From Streptomyces sp. CT34 (GTDB taxonomy: Bacteria; Actinomycetota; Actinomycetes; Streptomycetales; Streptomycetaceae), in assembly GCF_000805335.1 (NCBI RefSeq), contig NZ_KN708638.1, positions 4,832,927 through 4,885,930 on the forward strand: a stretch of 53,004 bases of DNA, written 5' to 3'. Below, piece by piece: positions 41,239 through 49,833 of this stretch. Made by a program: the position numbers and the translations under genes. The notes under the pieces were generated by a model, which saw nothing but the letters and a program-made list of their open reading frames with translations, was not told where the DNA came from and searched no databases. Within the stretch, counting starts at the first letter, position 1; each line of letters begins with the position of its first letter.

Positions 41239-43500
41239 TCAGCTGTCCGCCCCCGCGGTCGTCGTCAACTGCCGCGGCAGGTCGGCCGCGTGGACGACGG
41301 TCAGGCCGGACACCGGCCGGGTCAGGCAGACGTACAGACGGCGCAGCCCGGTCCGTTCGTCCGGTTCGCCGTCGACGATCGCGGCCGGCTCGTCCAGCAC
41401 CACGTAGTCGTACTCCAGGCCCTTGGCCAGAGTGGCGGGCACCAGGGTCAGCCGGGCGGTGGCCGAGGTCTCCGCTCCGGGGGCGAGGCAGGTGATACCG
41501 GCCTCCTCAAGTGCCGTACGCAGCACCGGAATCCGGGCGTCCGCCGCGATCAGACCGATCGAGCCCTCCTTCGCGAGCGCGTCGCGGCAGGCCCCGAGGA
41601 CGGCGGAGTCCAGGTCCGCGGGCCGCACCGCGCGGATCGCGAAGTCGCCCGCCGACTCGCGGATCGAGGTGGCCTCCGTCAGATCAGGGGCGATGGCGGG
41701 CAGCAGCCGGGACGCGTACGCGATGACCTCGCGCGGTACGCGGAAGCCCTGGGTCAGCTCCTCGATGACCGAACCGGGCTTGCCCAGGTGGGCCAGCGCC
41801 TCCTGCCAGGTATCGGTCGCCCACGGGGTCGTGCCCTGGGCGATATCGCCCAGGATGGTCGCCGAACCGGTCGTGCAGCGGCGGCCGACCGCCCGGTACT
41901 GCATGGGGGAGAGGTCCTGCGCCTCGTCCAGGACCACATGGCCGAGCGAGTGCGTACGGGTCACCAGGTCCATCGCCTCGTCGATCAGCACCGCGTCCGC
42001 GGGTGACCACTTGGCGCTCCGCACGCTGCGCGCCGGCTTGGTCCACAGGATCGTCTTCTGCTCCTCGGGGGTGAGGATCCCGTCCGCCTGCGCGGCGAGG
42101 AAGTCGGCGTCGCCCAGCAGCCGCAGGACCAGCTTCGCCGGATCGACCGGCGGCCAGACCGCCTTGACCACCGCCTTCACCGCGGCATTACGGGCCACCG
42201 CGTCCTGCACCCGGTCGTCGGGCGCCTCGCCCGCCTGCTCCATGCGGACCAGGACGGCATGCGCGATCCGCTGCGGCAGCGCCTCGCGGGCCGCCCCGTA
42301 GCGGATGTCGCGGTCCATCAACTCCCGGACGATCTCTTCGAGTTCATACGCCGGTACGCGCCAGCGGCGGGAGCCGCGGACCACCACGCACGGCTCCTGC
42401 GGCAGGGCGATGTGCGAGCGCACGGCCCGCCGCAGCACCTCGGCCATCCGCACGTCGCCCTTGACCATCGCCGCGGCGGCCTCGTCCGCACCGCGCACCT
42501 CCACATGGCCGACCAGGTCGTCCACCGTGGCCTGCTTGACCTCCAGCTCGCCCAGGGCGGGCAGCACCTGCTCGATGTACTGGAGGAAGGAGCGGTTGGG
42601 GCCGATGACCAGGGTGCCGGAACGGGCCAGCCGCTCCCGGTGGGCGTAGAGGAGATAGGCGACACGGTGCAGGCCGACGGCCGTCTTTCCGGTGCCGGGC
42701 GCACCCTGGACGCAGACCGAACCCCCGATGCCGGCCCGCACGATCTCGTCCTGCTCCGGCTGGATGGTGGCGACGATGTCCCGCATGGGGCCGACGCGCG
42801 GACGTTCGATCTCCGCCTGGAGGAGGGCGCTGGTGGTCTCGGCCTCGGCCGGGTCGGTGAGGTGCTCGTCCTCGTAGGCGGTCAGCTCACCGGCCGTGTA
42901 GCCGAAGCGGCGGCGCAGCTTGAGGTCCATCGGGTCCTTCTTGGAGGCCCGGTAGAACGGCTGGGAGACGGGGGCGCGCCAGTCGATGACCATGGGGTCG
43001 CCGTCGGCGTCGTGGACATGGCGGCGCCCGATGTAGAAGTTCTCGCCCGCCCGTCGCCCACCACCGCCCTTGTCAGAGGCGCTTCGCGCCGCCCCTTTTG
43101 ATGCGCCCTCGGCGAGGTCGAGGCCCGGGGCGTGCAGGTAGTCGAGTCGGCCGAAGAAGAGCGGGGTGTGCGCGAGATCGGCGAGGGCCTTGATACGGGC
43201 GTCGATCTCGCCCTGGAGGACCTCGGCGTTGACCCAGTTCGCGGTGACGTCGGCGATGTTGAGGGCTTGGGCGTCCTCGCGCATCGCGCGGAGGGCGGCA
43301 CGGGAAGCGGCGAGGTGCGCGCGCTCGCGCTGGAGGGGGGCGCGGTCGGGCGACGGGGGCTCTGGGGCAGGGCTGTTGGCGCTCGGTGCCGTCGGTGAGG
43401 GATGGTGGTCGGGCGACGGGAATTCCGGAGCGAGGCTGCCGGCGCTCGGCGCTGCCGATGAGGGGCGGTAGTCGGGGGACTGGTGGGCGTGCGAGGGCAC
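41239..43500 (-). CDS. HelD/HelR-like RNA polymerase-associated helicase
   Basis: A 753-residue SF1 (UvrD-fold) protein of the HelD type, which strips stalled RNA polymerase from DNA; its relative HelR gives rifamycin resistance. After a Pro/Ser-rich repeat tail (1-50) comes an antiparallel coiled coil (LQRERAHLAASRAALRAM, about 55-115). Walker A is GAPGTGKT near residue 270, Walker B is VLDEAQDLSP near 525, motif VI is GLRRLYVCLTRP near the end. GTG 43500 has GGAGG seven bases upstream. I saw no rifamycin-associated element, so HelD versus HelR is open. Confidence 0.9.
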   Translation of the reverse strand: MPSHAHQSPDYRPSSAAPSAGSLAPEFPSPDHHPSPTAPSANSPAPEPPSPDRAPLQRERAHLAASRAALRAMREDAQALNIADVTANWVNAEVLQGEIDARIKALADLAHTPLFFGRLDYLHAPGLDLAEGASKGAARSASDKGGGGRRAGENFYIGRRHVHDADGDPMVIDWRAPVSQPFYRASKKDPMDLKLRRRFGYTAGELTAYEDEHLTDPAEAETTSALLQAEIERPRVGPMRDIVATIQPEQDEIVRAGIGGSVCVQGAPGTGKTAVGLHRVAYLLYAHRERLARSGTLVIGPNRSFLQYIEQVLPALGELEVKQATVDDLVGHVEVRGADEAAAAMVKGDVRMAEVLRRAVRSHIALPQEPCVVVRGSRRWRVPAYELEEIVRELMDRDIRYGAAREALPQRIAHAVLVRMEQAGEAPDDRVQDAVARNAAVKAVVKAVWPPVDPAKLVLRLLGDADFLAAQADGILTPEEQKTILWTKPARSVRSAKWSPADAVLIDEAMDLVTRTHSLGHVVLDEAQDLSPMQYRAVGRRCTTGSATILGDIAQGTTPWATDTWQEALAHLGKPGSVIEELTQGFRVPREVIAYASRLLPAIAPDLTEATSIRESAGDFAIRAVRPADLDSAVLGACRDALAKEGSIGLIAADARIPVLRTALEEAGITCLAPGAETSATARLTLVPATLAKGLEYDYVVLDEPAAIVDGEPDERTGLRRLYVCLTRPVSGLTVVHAADLPRQLTTTAGADS

Positions 43501-43805
43501 GGTCTTGCCTCCGGTGGCGGGTCGGCATCGGTGCGAAACGAAGGGCCGGCCGGTTTCCGTCCGGTCGGTGGCACTCCCGACGGGAGGCAGGCAGACGCGC
43601 GATTGTAGTCAGCAGCTATCAGGGGCGCCAATGGATTTTCCGGGCCTGCGGAGCCGGCGCCGGGTTGCCGTACCAGGGAGGGACACCGCCTGGTCCCGTA
43701 GGTCTCCCGTAGGGGACGGGGTGGACCCATAGGCTGACGCGGGGCCGCGGAGAGATGGACCCGTGGGCCGATGTTCCGCGGTCGCGTGGATTCGATGATG
43801 GAGGC

Positions 43806-44075
43806 ATGAGCAGCGCAACGATTTCCTCGGCTTCTGTCGGCACCATCCCCTCCGTCGTCTCCTCCGTCTCCTCCGTCTCCTCCGTCTCTTCCTCTGCCCA
43901 TCCGGTCTCCCGGCACCCGGTCAAGGGCGCCACAGCCCTCGGTCCCGACCCCAGCGGCGGCACATCCGCCGCCCATGAGCACCGCCATCTCGTCGGCGAC
44001 GCACTTCGCGCGGTCAAGGTCTTCGCGGCGGCGGCGTTCAGCGTCGTGGTGATGGGGGAATACGCCGAGGGCTGA
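43806..44075 (+). CDS. small conserved protein with hydrophobic C-terminus
   Basis: An 89-residue frame. The first 35 residues are Ser/Val repeats (SSVSSVSSVSSS), the end is HLVGDALRAVKVFAAAAFSVVVMGEYAEG, which resembles the tails of short Streptomyces hypotheticals near helicase genes. The ATG has GGAGG only one base upstream, so initiation may be leaderless or further in. Function unknown. The 305-bp gap before it holds the divergent promoters and a hairpin near 43550-43590. Confidence 0.6.
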   Translation: MSSATISSASVGTIPSVVSSVSSVSSVSSSAHPVSRHPVKGATALGPDPSGGTSAAHEHRHLVGDALRAVKVFAAAAFSVVVMGEYAEG

Positions 44076-44079
44076 CCAT

Positions 44080-44360
44080 CCGGCCGCGAATCCAACGGCC
44101 AAACCAACCGAGAAACCAACCACGCACCCAACGGCGAAGCAACCACACACCCAACGGCGAGATCACCGATCGACCGCGCACCCGACGGCGAGATCACCGG
44201 TCGACTACGAAACCAACGAGGAGAACGCCGGCCGACGCCAAGCACGCCGGCCGACGCCAAGTACGACGGCCAATGACGAGAACCGGTCGACGCCAAGTAC
44301 GGCGACGAACGGCGAGAACACCAGCCAACGACAAGCACACCAAGCACGACGAGAACACCA
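44080..44360. repeat. AC-rich degenerate tandem repeat
   Basis: Nearly the whole gap (44076-44500) is made of degenerate 17-19-bp units such as CCGACGCCAAGTACGACGG and AACCAACGGCGA. The plus strand is very poor in T and rich in A and C, and the composition is less GC-rich than the genes around. No reading frame on either strand is convincing. Confidence 0.78.
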
Positions 44361-44500
44361 ACCAATACGCGCCAGGACGTGCAAGAAGCAGCAGATTCGG
44401 CATGGACCTCCGGTTGACCGGAAAGCGTTACGGACGGTCGGTCTCGATCCATTAGCGTCGCCGCAGAGCGCGCGCTCAGGGCGACGAGGAGGGGTCAACG

Positions 44501-45817
44501 GTGTCTGCCGCCGACGGGACGGGGACGTGGACGTGGAGACGCACCTGGGCGCAGAGCATCGCCAGGCCCGGCCGACTGGCGTGGGGAGTGGCGCTGCTGG
44601 TGCTGTCCTTCGCCGGGCTGTGGGCGCTGTACATGACCGTGCAACTCCCGATGTCCGACATAGTGGTCTACCGTGCCGAGGGCCAGGCCGCCGCGACCGG
44701 CGGTGATCTCTACGGCTTCACGGTCACCAAGTGGGACCTGCCGGCCACCTACCCGCCCTTCGCCGCCCTGCTCTTCATCCCCACGACCTGGATCTCGCTC
44801 ACCACCCTCAAAGTCACCTGCGTCCTGGTCAACGCCGCCCTCCTGGCGCTGCTGATCCATCTCTCCTGCAAAGCCGCCGGCCTGCGCAAGGCCGCTTACA
44901 GCGCGCCCGCCATCCTCGCCGCCACCGCGTTCGGCCTCTGGATCGAACCGGTCTTCCAGACCTTCGTCTTCGGGCAGGTCAACCTCGCCCTGACCTGCCT
45001 GGTCCTGTGGGACCTCTCGCGCCCGGACGGCGCCCGGTTCAAGGGCTTCGCCACCGGCATCGCGGCGGGCATCAAGCTCACCCCCGCGATCTTCGCGGTC
45101 TATCTCCTCATCACCGGCCGGGTGAAGGCCGCCTTCACCGCCCTTGCCGGGTTCGTGGTCTCGGTGCTGCTGGGCGCCCTGGTGCTGCCCGGCGCCAGTA
45201 TCGAGTTCTGGACGCGGCGGATGTTCGAGACGCAGCGGGTCGGCAAGGTGTGGATCGTCGACAACCAGTCCCTCCAGGGCCTGGTCGCCCGGCTGCTGCA
45301 CACCACCGAGCCGGGGATCTGGTGGATGGCGGCGGCCGGGATCACCGCCGTCTTCGGCCTCTGGGCCGCCCGCCGGGTCTACATACGGCGCGGCCAGGAC
45401 AACTGGGGCGTCCTGGCCACGGCCGTCACGGCGCTGCTGGTCTCGCCGATCAGCTGGTCGCACCACTGGGTCTGGTGCGTACCGCTGCTGGTCGCGCTGG
45501 CCGCACACACCCGGCGCGTGCCCTGGCGCCGGGCGCTGACGGCCGCCGTCGCCATCGCCTTCACCGCCCGCTCGATGTGGGCACTCCACCACCGCGGCGT
45601 GCGCGCCCTGCACTTCGACTGGTGGCAGCAGCCGCTCGCCGCGCCGTACGCCCTGATCGGCCTCGCGCTGCTGGTGGCGCTGGCCTGGTGGACGCGGCGG
45701 GCCCCAGACGATCCCGCCCGCGCCGGCCGCATCCGCGGGGGCAGCCGCGGCTGGAGCGGGATACCGCAGCCGCGCGTGGACCAGCGGCTCCGTACGCGGT
45801 CCCGGGCGGCGGATTAG
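44501..45817 (+). CDS. GT87-family polyprenyl-phosphate mannosyltransferase-like protein
   Basis: A 438-residue membrane glycosyltransferase (GT-C fold, DUF2029/GT87) with about ten helices. Features: SDIVVYRAEGQAAATGGDLYGF with the catalytic Asp after helix 1, LPATYPPFAALLFIP, FVFGQVNLALTCLVLWDL, GIAAGIKLTPAIFAVYLL, VDNQSLQGLVARLL and ISWSHHWVWCVPLL. In actinobacteria this family uses polyprenyl-phosphate mannose to build lipomannan and related glycans at the outer membrane face. GTG 44501 has GAGGGG six bases upstream. Convergent with the XPB helicase. Confidence 0.92.
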   Translation: MSAADGTGTWTWRRTWAQSIARPGRLAWGVALLVLSFAGLWALYMTVQLPMSDIVVYRAEGQAAATGGDLYGFTVTKWDLPATYPPFAALLFIPTTWISLTTLKVTCVLVNAALLALLIHLSCKAAGLRKAAYSAPAILAATAFGLWIEPVFQTFVFGQVNLALTCLVLWDLSRPDGARFKGFATGIAAGIKLTPAIFAVYLLITGRVKAAFTALAGFVVSVLLGALVLPGASIEFWTRRMFETQRVGKVWIVDNQSLQGLVARLLHTTEPGIWWMAAAGITAVFGLWAARRVYIRRGQDNWGVLATAVTALLVSPISWSHHWVWCVPLLVALAAHTRRVPWRRALTAAVAIAFTARSMWALHHRGVRALHFDWWQQPLAAPYALIGLALLVALAWWTRRAPDDPARAGRIRGGSRGWSGIPQPRVDQRLRTRSRAAD

Positions 45818-45884
45818 GAACGCGGGCCGCGGAGCCGCGCGGGCCCCGCACGGCGGCGACCGGTCCCGGCACCTGGCAACGGGA

Positions 45885-45914
45885 GCTCCGGTTACGGAGC
45901 TCCGTAACCGGAGC
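45885..45914. other. 30-bp perfect palindrome
   Basis: GCTCCGGTTACGGAG (45885-45899) is followed at once by its exact reverse complement (45900-45914). In RNA this folds to a 13-bp hairpin with a four-base loop. It stands in the 287-bp gap between two convergent genes and can serve as a two-way terminator. Confidence 0.85.
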
Positions 45915-46057
45915 CAGCTCACCAGCGTCTGCTCATCAGGCCCTGATCACCGGCGCCCGGTCACCAGGGCCTGGTCACCGGCGCCCGGTCGGGAACGGGG
46001 CGTGTGAACCGGGCGTGCGAACCGGGCCTGGAGGCGGGCGACTGGTTCAGACCGCCA

Positions 46058-46086
46058 GGTGCCCCCGGGGGTGCCCCGGGGGCACC
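46058..46086. terminator. terminator hairpin of the XPB gene
   Basis: GGTGCCCCCGG (46058-46068) and CCGGGGGCACC (46076-46086) form an 11-bp perfect stem. It is 18 bp downstream of the XPB stop codon on the minus strand. Between it and the palindrome, TCACCGGCGCCCGGTC is repeated twice. Confidence 0.75.
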
Positions 46087-46104
46087 CCCGGGGCGCTCCG
46101 GAGG

Positions 46105-47784
46105 TCACGCGGGTGCCGGGTCGTCCTCGCCCGCCGGGTCGTCCTCTCCCACTGACAGCAGCTCGTCCGCGTCCACGATCCGGTACGCATAGCCCTGTTC
46201 GGCCAGGAACCGCTGGCGGTGGGCGGCGAAGTCCTGGTCGATGGTGTCGCGGGCGACGACCGAGTAGAAGCGGGCCTCGTGGCCGTCCGCCTTGGGACGC
46301 AGCACCCGGCCCAGGCGCTGGGCCTCCTCCTGGCGGGAGCCGAAGGTGCCGGACACCTGGATCGCGACGGTGGCCTCCGGAAGGTCGATGGAGAAGTTGG
46401 CGACCTTGGAGACGACCAGTACCGAGAGCTCGCCCTCCCGGAAGGCGTTGAAGAGCTTCTCGCGCTGGGCGTTGGTGGTCTCGCCCTTGATCACCGGCGC
46501 GTCCAGGTGCTCGCCCAGCTCGTCCAGCTGGTCGATGTACTGCCCGATGACCAGCGTCTGCTCGCCGCGATGCCGGCGCACCAGCGCCTCGGTCACCCGC
46601 TGCTTGCTGTCCGTGGTCGCGCAGAAGCGGTACTTCTCCTCCGTCTCGGCCGTGGCGTACGCAAGCCGCTCCGAGTCGGTCAGATTGACCCGCACCTCGA
46701 CGCAGTCCGCCGGGGCGATATAGCCCTGCGCCTCGATCTCCTTCCACGGCGCGTCGAAGCGCTTGGGGCCGATCAGCGAGAAGACATCCGACTCCCGGCC
46801 GTCCTCCCGCACCAGGGTGGCGGTCAGCCCGAGCCGGCGCCGGGCCTGGAGATCGGCGGTGAACTTGAAGACCGGTGCGGGCAGCAGATGCACCTCGTCG
46901 TAGACGATCAGGCCCCAGTCCCGGGAGTCGAACAGCTCCAGATGCGGGTAGACGCCCTTCCGCTTGGTCGTCAGCACCTGGTACGTGGCGATGGTGACCG
47001 GCCGGATCTCCTTCTTCGTACCGCTGTACTCGCCGATCTCGTCCTCGGTCAGCGACGTCCGCCGCACCAGCTCGTGCTTCCACTGCCGGGCCGAGACCGT
47101 GTTGGTGACGAGGATGAGCGTGGTGGCCTTGGCCTGCGCCATCGCGCCCGCGCCCACCAGCGTCTTTCCCGCACCGCAGGGGAGCACGACGACACCCGAA
47201 CCGCCGTGCCAGAACCCCTCCACGGCCTGCTGCTGATACGGCCGCAGCGCCCAGCCGTTCTCCTCCAGGTGGATCGGATGCGCCTCGCCGTCCACGTAGC
47301 CGGCCAGGTCCTCGGCCGGCCAGCCCAGCTTGAGCAGCGTCTGCTTGATCTGCCCGCGCTCGGACGGATGCACCACGACCGTGTCCGGGTCGATCCGTGC
47401 CCCGACCAGCGGCTGCACCTTCTTCGACCGGAGGATCTCCTCCAGTACGGGGCGGTCGGTGGTGGTGAGCACCAGCCCGTGCGCGGGGTGCTTGGTGAGC
47501 GTCAGCCGCCCGTAGCGCGACATCGTCTCGGCGACGTCGACGAGCAGCGCGTGCGGCACCGGATAGCGCGAGAACTGCACCAGTGCGTCCACGACCTGCT
47601 CGGCGTCGTGCCCGGCCGCCCGCGCGTTCCACAGCCCGAGCGGCGTCACCCGGTACGTGTGGATGTGTTCCGGCGCCCGCTCCAGCTCGGCGAAGGGCGC
47701 GATGGCCCGCCGGCAGTCGTCCGCCAGCTCGTGGTCCACCTCCAGCAGCAGCGTCTTGTCGCTCTGGACGATCAAGCAGGACAC
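46105..47784 (-). CDS. XPB-type DNA repair helicase (SF2)
   Basis: A 559-residue helicase related to archaeal/eukaryotic XPB and mycobacterial Rv0861c, a 3'-to-5' DNA unwinding enzyme of repair. The N-terminal domain (1-180) carries the damage-recognition fold; Walker A is LPCGAGKT near residue 205, the DEVH box (IVYDEVHLLP) is near 297, LTATLVREDG is motif III and RLGRVLRPK motif VI. The RED-like motif follows motif III. GTG 47784 has GGAGG five bases upstream. Its usual partner lies 2 kb upstream, after a decayed integrase. Confidence 0.93.
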   Translation of the reverse strand: MSCLIVQSDKTLLLEVDHELADDCRRAIAPFAELERAPEHIHTYRVTPLGLWNARAAGHDAEQVVDALVQFSRYPVPHALLVDVAETMSRYGRLTLTKHPAHGLVLTTTDRPVLEEILRSKKVQPLVGARIDPDTVVVHPSERGQIKQTLLKLGWPAEDLAGYVDGEAHPIHLEENGWALRPYQQQAVEGFWHGGSGVVVLPCGAGKTLVGAGAMAQAKATTLILVTNTVSARQWKHELVRRTSLTEDEIGEYSGTKKEIRPVTIATYQVLTTKRKGVYPHLELFDSRDWGLIVYDEVHLLPAPVFKFTADLQARRRLGLTATLVREDGRESDVFSLIGPKRFDAPWKEIEAQGYIAPADCVEVRVNLTDSERLAYATAETEEKYRFCATTDSKQRVTEALVRRHRGEQTLVIGQYIDQLDELGEHLDAPVIKGETTNAQREKLFNAFREGELSVLVVSKVANFSIDLPEATVAIQVSGTFGSRQEEAQRLGRVLRPKADGHEARFYSVVARDTIDQDFAAHRQRFLAEQGYAYRIVDADELLSVGEDDPAGEDDPAPA

Positions 47785-47845
47785 ACATACCTCCGTGGAT
47801 AGGATCGCTCAGGCGACAGACACCGTTCCTGCTCAGGTGCGGGCC

Positions 47846-48500
47846 ATGCCCCGTGCCCGACGCCGCAAGGACGTCTCGGCCGACGCGCCGGGAATGCGCG
47901 CCGCTCTCTATGTTCGCCTATCGCGCGAAACCGAGGAAAGCACTTCTCCAGAGCGCGGGCGGGCGGCCTGCGAGGCGCTGTGCGAAGCGCGCGGCTGGAG
48001 GGTCGTCGCAGTAGAGGACGACATCGACGCGTCCGGCTATTCCCGCGGACTGGACCGTCGGCCTCCGACGGATCCTGGCGCGCCTCTCCGAGTTCGACGT
48101 CCCCGTCCTCTTCAAGATCGACCGTCTCGCGCGCTCGACGGTCGACTTCGCCGAGATCAGGGCGGAAGTCGTGCGCATGGTGGAGCATGCGGGCGAGGAC
48201 TTCCGTCCACAGCTCCGCCAGGCCGAGGGAGCCCTCAACGGCCTTGAGGAGGACCGCTACGAGCGTGGCCTGTTCAAGGGGGAGGACGGAGCCAAGCGCT
48301 ATGCCGACCGGTACGCGAAGTGGGAGGAACGCCTCGCGTCGCTCAAGGCCATGCGACGCGACGCCAAGCCCGCCGGCCTGGAAGAGGTACCCACCGGGCC
48401 AGACCTACGAGGACCTGCGGAAGGCCGCGAGCGTGGAGGGCAACCGGGACCTCCTCCTGGACGCGGGACCCCGGGCTTTCCCCGCCTCCGGCTCGGACGC
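47846..48500 (+). pseudogene. decayed serine recombinase (integrase)
   Basis: The first frame reads MRAALYVRLSRETEESTSPE with the catalytic Ser, then GWRVVAVEDDIDASGYSRGLDR: the N-terminal resolvase domain. At about 48056 the homology moves to another frame (GLRRILARLSEFDVPVLFKIDRLARSTVDFAEI). The middle of the protein is missing after VEHAGEDF, which jumps to a C-terminal stretch (LNGLEEDRYERGLFKGEDGAKRY). At about 48395 it shifts frame again (QTYEDLRKAASVEGNRDLL). Two frameshifts and an internal deletion make it inactive. It may mark an old integrative element. Confidence 0.85.
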
Positions 48501-48785
48501 ACGGAGGCGGGGAGAGCGCACCGGAGAAATGCGCACGCTGGCCAGCCTCTCCCTAGATGACGGGTTCGGCATCTCGGAGCGCTGCTCTCGTGGGCCGTTT
48601 GGTGGAGGGCGCGGCGGCTCGGCTGAGGTGGGTGTCCGCGCGGAGGCCGGCGGGGCGGCATCCGGGCGAGCTGGCCTGAGATGTCACGGTCCCCGGTGCA
48701 TGGGGGGCGGCGTGGGAAGACGCGGGCCTGACTGGCTGGGGCTAGGGCCAGGACGCTTCCGACGGCTCTTGCCGGGGTGGGCGGA

Positions 48786-49454
48786 TCAGTTCTTGGTCAG
48801 GCAGACGTGCTGGGACGGGGTGGCCTCGGCGGGTGTCGCCGGGCTCGGATCCTTCTGCGTGGAACGGCGCCGCACGGCGGAACGCAGCCAGGGGGTGCGG
48901 GCTCCGAGTACGCCCAGGCCCAAGGCCACGAGGTGGCCCGCGTCGGCGAGTTCCTGGTTGATGATCCACGCAACCGTGAGCAGGGCGGCAAGGGCGAGCA
49001 CTCCGTAGCGGCGGACTCGCCGTCCGCTGAGGGCCAACAGGCAGGAGGCGGTGGCCACGAGCCCGTAACTGATCCCGACATCGCGGGCCCTGGACAGGGC
49101 GCCTGGCAGGTGGGCCAGTTTCATCAGCCACATGGCGCCCTCGGTGAGGAGCGTCGCCACGACGTGCCCGAAGAGGAAGATCCCGAACCCGCGCAGGGTC
49201 CCCCACCGCCACTCCGCCAGCCCGAGTACGGCAGCTACGGCACCTATCCCGAGCAGAATGGGAACTCCGTCCACCATCAGCGCACTGGTGAAGAGCGTCC
49301 ACCACTTGCCGACTTCGAGATGGTGCACATTACTGCTGTTGTGCCGGATGAAGCGGTTCTGCTCTCGCACGGACTGCGAGGCCATCCACCCGGCGGTGGC
49401 CAGCAGCAAGCCCACATAAACGGTCGTAGCGGGCAAACGTCTCAGCCGTTTCAT
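48786..49454 (-). CDS. rhomboid-like integral membrane protein
   Basis: A 222-residue protein with six predicted helices. The pattern GISYG (Ser near residue 129) followed by DAGHLVALGLG (His near 173) is the Ser/His arrangement of rhomboid proteases, so intramembrane peptidase activity is possible; the first helices are less typical. The C-terminal 30 residues are soluble and Ser/Thr-rich. TATTCT (complement of 49461-49466) stands six bases before the ATG, without a ribosome-binding site, so the mRNA may be leaderless. Confidence 0.8.
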   Translation of the reverse strand: MKRLRRLPATTVYVGLLLATAGWMASQSVREQNRFIRHNSSNVHHLEVGKWWTLFTSALMVDGVPILLGIGAVAAVLGLAEWRWGTLRGFGIFLFGHVVATLLTEGAMWLMKLAHLPGALSRARDVGISYGLVATASCLLALSGRRVRRYGVLALAALLTVAWIINQELADAGHLVALGLGVLGARTPWLRSAVRRRSTQKDPSPATPAEATPSQHVCLTKN

Positions 49455-49833
49455 CGCGGCAGAATAGAGAACCCCACGTTGGGCTGACGTAAGCGCCCGG
49501 GCTCCGCCGGACGGAGGCTCGCCCCTGGGGTGGGGCCCCTGTTCCTCTGGGGGAGGACCGAAGCGTGATAGCGGCTCTGTTTCTGTACGGGTTCCAAGGT
49601 CGCCAGGGCTCCGTCGGTCGCCGTCGGCAACGCTGTGAACTGTGCAGATGTCCTCAAGGGGGTCGTCGGTAGATGAACGTCATGGCCTTTTCGGGGCCTT
49701 GCTCGGTGCCGGGGGATTCCGATGCCTGGGCTTTTGCGCTTCTCGTCTGACCGAGAGAGCCGAGAGAGGGCGCGGATCGTTGCTCCGGACAGTGCTGAAT
49801 CCGGTTTGGGGACGGCGCTGCTGCCCCCGGCTC

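Noticed and set aside
43501..43805. Rifamycin-associated element upstream of the HelD-like gene
   Set aside because: I looked for an inverted repeat of the GGGGCTTG type and found none, so the HelR label was not used.
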